Position numbers and translations under genes: made by a program. From the NCBI GenBank assembly GCA_023457035.1, contig JAEWNN010000019.1, positions 1 to 8,356 of the forward strand: DNA of 8,356 nucleotides, given 5' to 3'. Source of the stretch: Verrucomicrobiota bacterium. GTDB taxonomy: Bacteria > Verrucomicrobiota > Verrucomicrobiia > Opitutales > Opitutaceae. Shown here piece by piece: positions 5,665-8,356 of this stretch (position 1 is the stretch's first letter; every line of letters starts with the position of its first letter). The notes below the pieces were generated by a model. The model had not been told where the DNA came from, ran no database searches, and was given only the letters and a program-made list of their open reading frames with translations.

Positions 5665-6588
5665 TCAACGGGTCGAACCCGCCACGGAATCGGCCAGCAC
5701 CCGCTCGCGGTAGGCCGAGGGCGACTCCCCGGTGATCACGCGGAAGACCCGGTTGAACTGCGACAGCGACTGGAACCCCACCTGGAACGCCGCCTCGCTC
5801 ACGCGCACATGGGGGTTGAGCAGGAGGTTCTTCACCTTCTCGACGCGCACCCGGGCCAGAAAACTGGTGAACGTCAGCCCGGTCGCCTGTTTGAACATCT
5901 TGCAGAAATAGTAGGTGCTCGTGTTCACCGCCTTCGCCACCTGGTTGAGCCGCAGGTCCTCGGCCTGATGCTCCTCGATGAACGTCTTCGCGCGCTGGAT
6001 CATCGGCGGCTCGCCGAGCTGCTCCTTCACGATGAGCTGGTTGCTGAGGGTCGCCAGATGCTGGGCGAAGATCTCGAGCAGGCGCACGATCGACTCGTAC
6101 TGTTTGCGCGAGAGCACCCGCGTCTGGAAGTACGCTTCCTCGAGCCGCTTCACGTCGATCTCCATCCCCCACTTCAGCAACGTCTCCGCCATCCGCGAGA
6201 AATCGCCCCTCCGGGGCTGTTGTTGGAGCACCTGCCCGGTCTGCAGAAACGCGATGGTGTGCGCCCCCACCCGCACCGGCACCACCGTCTCGCACAGGCC
6301 GGCGAAACACTTCAGGGTCTTCGGCTTCTCCCCCGCCTGTTCCTCGACCTTCTTGCGCATGCTCAGGCAAGCCGCGCAGGACTGGTTGGACTGCGCGAGC
6401 AGCACGCAGAACGGGTTCTGGTCCTTGCGGTCTCCCATCGCCAGATGCAGCGAGTCGAGCGCCCGCAACCCGAGCGGCAACCCCGTCGTGTCGCGGAAGG
6501 CGCGTGCGTAGTCCCGGAAGATGTCCGATCGACGGAGCAGTTCCACGAGACCTTGGCTTCGCTTGGCCGGACTGACTTTCTCCTTCAT
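5665..6588 (-). CDS. AraC-family transcriptional regulator with PocR-like sensory domain
   Basis: Predicted cytoplasmic DNA-binding regulator of 307 residues. The N-terminal part (about 15-185) resembles the PocR sensory domain. It has Cys 71 and 74 in SCAACLSMRKK and Cys 94 and 99 in LKCFAGLCETVVPVRVG, then IAFLQTGQVLQQQP at 112-125. PocR domains are thought to bind small organic effectors; the ligand here is unknown. The C-terminal part (about 195-297) is the AraC/XylS pair of helix-turn-helices: the first around LRLNQVAKAVNTSTYYFCKMF, the second around VSEAAFQVGFQSLSQFNRVF, ending GESPSAYRER. The gene is divergent from pckG across a 152-bp spacer with repeated TTGCGC boxes, so control of pckG and of itself is plausible but unproven. 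The ATG at 6588 was chosen. A TTG at 6675 would add 29 residues but would place the likely promoter inside the gene. Confidence 0.9.
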   Translation of the reverse strand: MKEKVSPAKRSQGLVELLRRSDIFRDYARAFRDTTGLPLGLRALDSLHLAMGDRKDQNPFCVLLAQSNQSCAACLSMRKKVEEQAGEKPKTLKCFAGLCETVVPVRVGAHTIAFLQTGQVLQQQPRRGDFSRMAETLLKWGMEIDVKRLEEAYFQTRVLSRKQYESIVRLLEIFAQHLATLSNQLIVKEQLGEPPMIQRAKTFIEEHQAEDLRLNQVAKAVNTSTYYFCKMFKQATGLTFTSFLARVRVEKVKNLLLNPHVRVSEAAFQVGFQSLSQFNRVFRVITGESPSAYRERVLADSVAGSTR

Positions 6589-6635
6589 CGGCGGGCTGGA
6601 TCGCAGGGCGGCGAGGTTGTGGGGGCGGCGGCGCC

Positions 6636-6686
6636 GCGCAAACTTAAATCCCAAAATTTGCGCAGGATAAACCAAGGGTTGCGCAG
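6636..6686. promoter_or_regulatory. Repeated TTGCGC boxes in the araC-type gene / pckG divergent spacer
   Basis: Three related boxes: GCGCAAA (6636-6642, inverted), TTTGCGCAG (6657-6665) and TTGCGCAG (6679-6686). The last two share an exact 8-mer, TTGCGCAG, displaced by exactly 21 bp, or two helical turns. The first two form a 7-bp inverted repeat around 14 bp of AT-rich DNA (CTTAAATCCCAAAA). A 21-bp direct repeat is the geometry classically bound by AraC dimers. This is a candidate operator for the adjacent regulator, though one TTGCGC could equally be a -35 element. Confidence 0.45.
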
Positions 6687-6717
6687 TGCAGAATTCTCCC
6701 CATCGCTACCATGGACC

Positions 6718-6731
6718 GTTTGATTTCAAAC
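6718..6731. promoter_or_regulatory. Short palindrome just upstream of the pckG start
   Basis: GTTTGA-TT-TCAAAC is a perfect 6-bp inverted repeat around TT, ending 9 bp before the preferred pckG ATG at 6741 and lying after an alternative in-frame ATG at 6711. It could be a repressor operator or a weak leader hairpin. Its AT-rich character stands out from the GC-rich surroundings. Confidence 0.35.
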
Positions 6732-6740
6732 ATAACATCC

Positions 6741-8356
6741 ATGACCGCTCCCTCCAAAGACCTCGAAAACCTGATCGCCGCGGCCCTGTCCAAGGCTCCC
6801 ACCAAGAACGCCAAGGTTCTCGCCTTCGTGCGCGAGAACGCCGAACTCTGCCAGCCCTCCGCCATCGAATGGGCGGACGGTTCCCAGGCCGAGTACGACC
6901 GCATGATTGACCTCATGGTCAAGGGTGGCACCGCCATCCGCCTCAACCCGGCCAAGCGCGCCAACTCCATTCTCGTCCGGTCCGACCCGACCGACGTCGC
7001 CCGCGTCGAGGACCGCACCTACATCTGCTCGGTCAACCCGAAGGATGCCGGCCCGACCAACAACTGGATGGCCCCGAAGCAGATGAAGGAGACCCTCCTG
7101 CCCCTCTTCAAGGGCTCCATGGCCGGCCGTACGATGTACGTCATCCCGTTCTCGATGGGCCCCGTCGGCTCCCCGCTCGCCCACATCGGCGTCGAGCTCA
7201 CCGACTCCCCGTACGTCGTCGCCAACATGCGCATCATGACCCGCATCGGCACCGCCGTGTGGGCCGCCCTCGGCGACAAGGAGTTCGTCCCCTGCCTGCA
7301 CTCCGTCGGCAAGCCGCTCGCCGCCGGCGAGAAGGACGTTCCGTGGCCCTGCAACAGCACCAAGTACATCTCCCACTTCCCCGAGGAGCGCGCCATCTGG
7401 TCCTTCGGGTCCGGCTACGGCGGCAACGCCCTGCTCGGCAAGAAGTGCTTCGCCCTGCGCATCGCCTCCAACATCGCCCGCGACGAGGGCTGGATGGCCG
7501 AGCACATGCTCATCCTCAAGGTCGAGAATCCGGAAGGCCAGTCCAACTACGTCGCCGCCGCCTTCCCGTCCGCCTGCGGCAAGACCAACTTCGCCATGCT
7601 CATCCCGCCCGCCGAGATGAAGGGCTGGAAGGTCACCACCATCGGTGACGACATCGCCTGGCTCAAGCCCGGCGCCGACGGCCGCCTCTACGCCATCAAC
7701 CCCGAGGCCGGCTTCTTCGGCGTCGCCCCGGGCACCTCGTACGACTCCAACCCGTCGGCGATGGACACCTGCAAGAAGGACACCATCTTCACCAACGTCG
7801 CCCTCACCGAGGACGGCGATGTCTGGTGGGAAGGCATGACCAAGACGCCCCCGGCCAAGCTCACCGACTGGACCGGCAAGGAGTGGACCCCGGACTGCGG
7901 CCGCGTCTCCTCGCACGCCAACTCCCGCTTCACCGCCCCGGCCCGCAACTGCCCCTGCATCGACAAGGACTGGGAGAACCCGGCCGGCGTTCCGATCTCC
8001 GCCATCATCTTCGGCGGCCGCCGCCCGACGACCATGCCGCTGGTGTTCCAGTCCTGGAACTGGTCGCACGGTGTCTACCTCGGCGCCACCATGGGCTCCG
8101 AGATGACCGCCGCCGCCGCCGGCACCATCGGCCAGGTCCGCCGCGACCCGATGGCCATGCTGCCCTTCACCGGCTACAACGTGGGCGACTACTTCGCCCA
8201 CTGGCTCTCGATGTCGAAGCTCGCCAAGAACCCGCCGCAGATCTTCCACGTGAACTGGTTCCGCAAGACCGCGGAAGGCAAGTGGATGTGGCCGGGCTAC
8301 GGAGACAACACCCGCGTGCTCAAGTGGATCGTCGACCGCGTCAACGGCAAGGTCGC
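6741..8356 (+). CDS. pckG: Phosphoenolpyruvate carboxykinase (GTP), 3' end off the window
   Basis: Cytosolic enzyme converting oxaloacetate and GTP to phosphoenolpyruvate, CO2 and GDP, the entry step of gluconeogenesis. The 538 visible residues include YGGNALLGKKCFALRIAS with K235 and AEHMLIL with H255 (Mn-binding residues). The P-loop FPSACGKTNFAML holds the hyperreactive Cys 279, K281 and T282. IGDDIAWL at 301-308 contains the metal-binding Asp (D304 aligns with rat D311). Further family blocks are NPEAGFFGVAPGT, GGRRPTTMPLVFQSWNWSHG and the nucleotide-binding FTGYNVGDYFAHW. This is the GTP class, not the ATP class. Family members are about 600-620 residues, so roughly 70 are missing. Codon use is strongly biased to C/G-ending codons (GCC, ACC, CTC, AAG), more than in the neighbours, as expected for high expression. 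The start at 6741 was preferred over the in-frame ATG at 6711 because MTAPSKDLENLIAAAL begins the recognisable N-terminal helix. Neither has a Shine-Dalgarno. Confidence 0.97.
   Translation, partial: MTAPSKDLENLIAAALSKAPTKNAKVLAFVRENAELCQPSAIEWADGSQAEYDRMIDLMVKGGTAIRLNPAKRANSILVRSDPTDVARVEDRTYICSVNPKDAGPTNNWMAPKQMKETLLPLFKGSMAGRTMYVIPFSMGPVGSPLAHIGVELTDSPYVVANMRIMTRIGTAVWAALGDKEFVPCLHSVGKPLAAGEKDVPWPCNSTKYISHFPEERAIWSFGSGYGGNALLGKKCFALRIASNIARDEGWMAEHMLILKVENPEGQSNYVAAAFPSACGKTNFAMLIPPAEMKGWKVTTIGDDIAWLKPGADGRLYAINPEAGFFGVAPGTSYDSNPSAMDTCKKDTIFTNVALTEDGDVWWEGMTKTPPAKLTDWTGKEWTPDCGRVSSHANSRFTAPARNCPCIDKDWENPAGVPISAIIFGGRRPTTMPLVFQSWNWSHGVYLGATMGSEMTAAAAGTIGQVRRDPMAMLPFTGYNVGDYFAHWLSMSKLAKNPPQIFHVNWFRKTAEGKWMWPGYGDNTRVLKWIVDRVNGKV

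Noticed and set aside
5314..6723. 469-codon plus-strand frame running from the 5139 gene across the regulator
   Set aside because: It overlaps two better supported genes, and its sequence is Arg/Leu/His-rich shadow.
6726..8249. 507-codon minus-strand frame opposite pckG
   Set aside because: The strong GCC/GTC/ACC codon bias of pckG removes stops from the complement. The translation is Gly/Asp/Val-rich and featureless.

Overview
The window looks like a chromosomal segment of a GC-rich environmental bacterium, most likely Verrucomicrobiota and probably Opitutales/Opitutaceae-like. This is inferred from three things: a fused ccoNO cytochrome oxidase gene, a GTP-type PEP carboxykinase, and short GATTGCG-type intergenic repeats. 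None of the eight genes has a convincing Shine-Dalgarno sequence. No rRNA or tRNA marker is present, so the taxonomy is tentative. I see no insertion sequence, CRISPR array, prophage or tRNA.

Positions 1-4895 (minus strand) hold a compact cbb3-type cytochrome c oxidase operon, read in the order ccoS, ccoNO, ccoQ, ccoP, ccoG. CcoS is the assembly factor. CcoNO fuses the catalytic haem-copper subunit with the monohaem cytochrome c subunit. CcoQ is the small single-helix subunit. CcoP is an unusually short version with one haem. CcoG is the membrane iron-sulfur protein for copper handling, and its 3' end runs off the left edge. Together they build a high-affinity terminal oxidase for low-oxygen respiration. 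The usual partners ccoH and ccoI are not in the window.

Positions 4896-5138 are a roughly 240-bp divergent spacer. It is followed by a plus-strand gene (5139-5618) for an unrecognised 159-residue cysteine-containing helical protein. Converging on that gene is a minus-strand AraC-family regulator with a PocR-like sensory domain (5665-6588).

Positions 6589-6740 are a second divergent spacer. It carries an AT-rich island, repeated TTGCGC boxes (two of them exactly 21 bp apart) and a short palindrome, making it a plausible control region for the regulator and its neighbour. From 6741 to the right edge runs pckG, GTP-dependent phosphoenolpyruvate carboxykinase, complete except for its C-terminus.

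Most of the content belongs to known families. The points worth a second look are the single-haem CcoP, the two extra helices in the CcoN-CcoO fusion, the heptad repeat abutting the ccoQ start, the 21-bp-phased boxes upstream of pckG, the uncharacterised cysteine protein, and the uniform lack of Shine-Dalgarno sequences. I did not find a convincing wholly new system.
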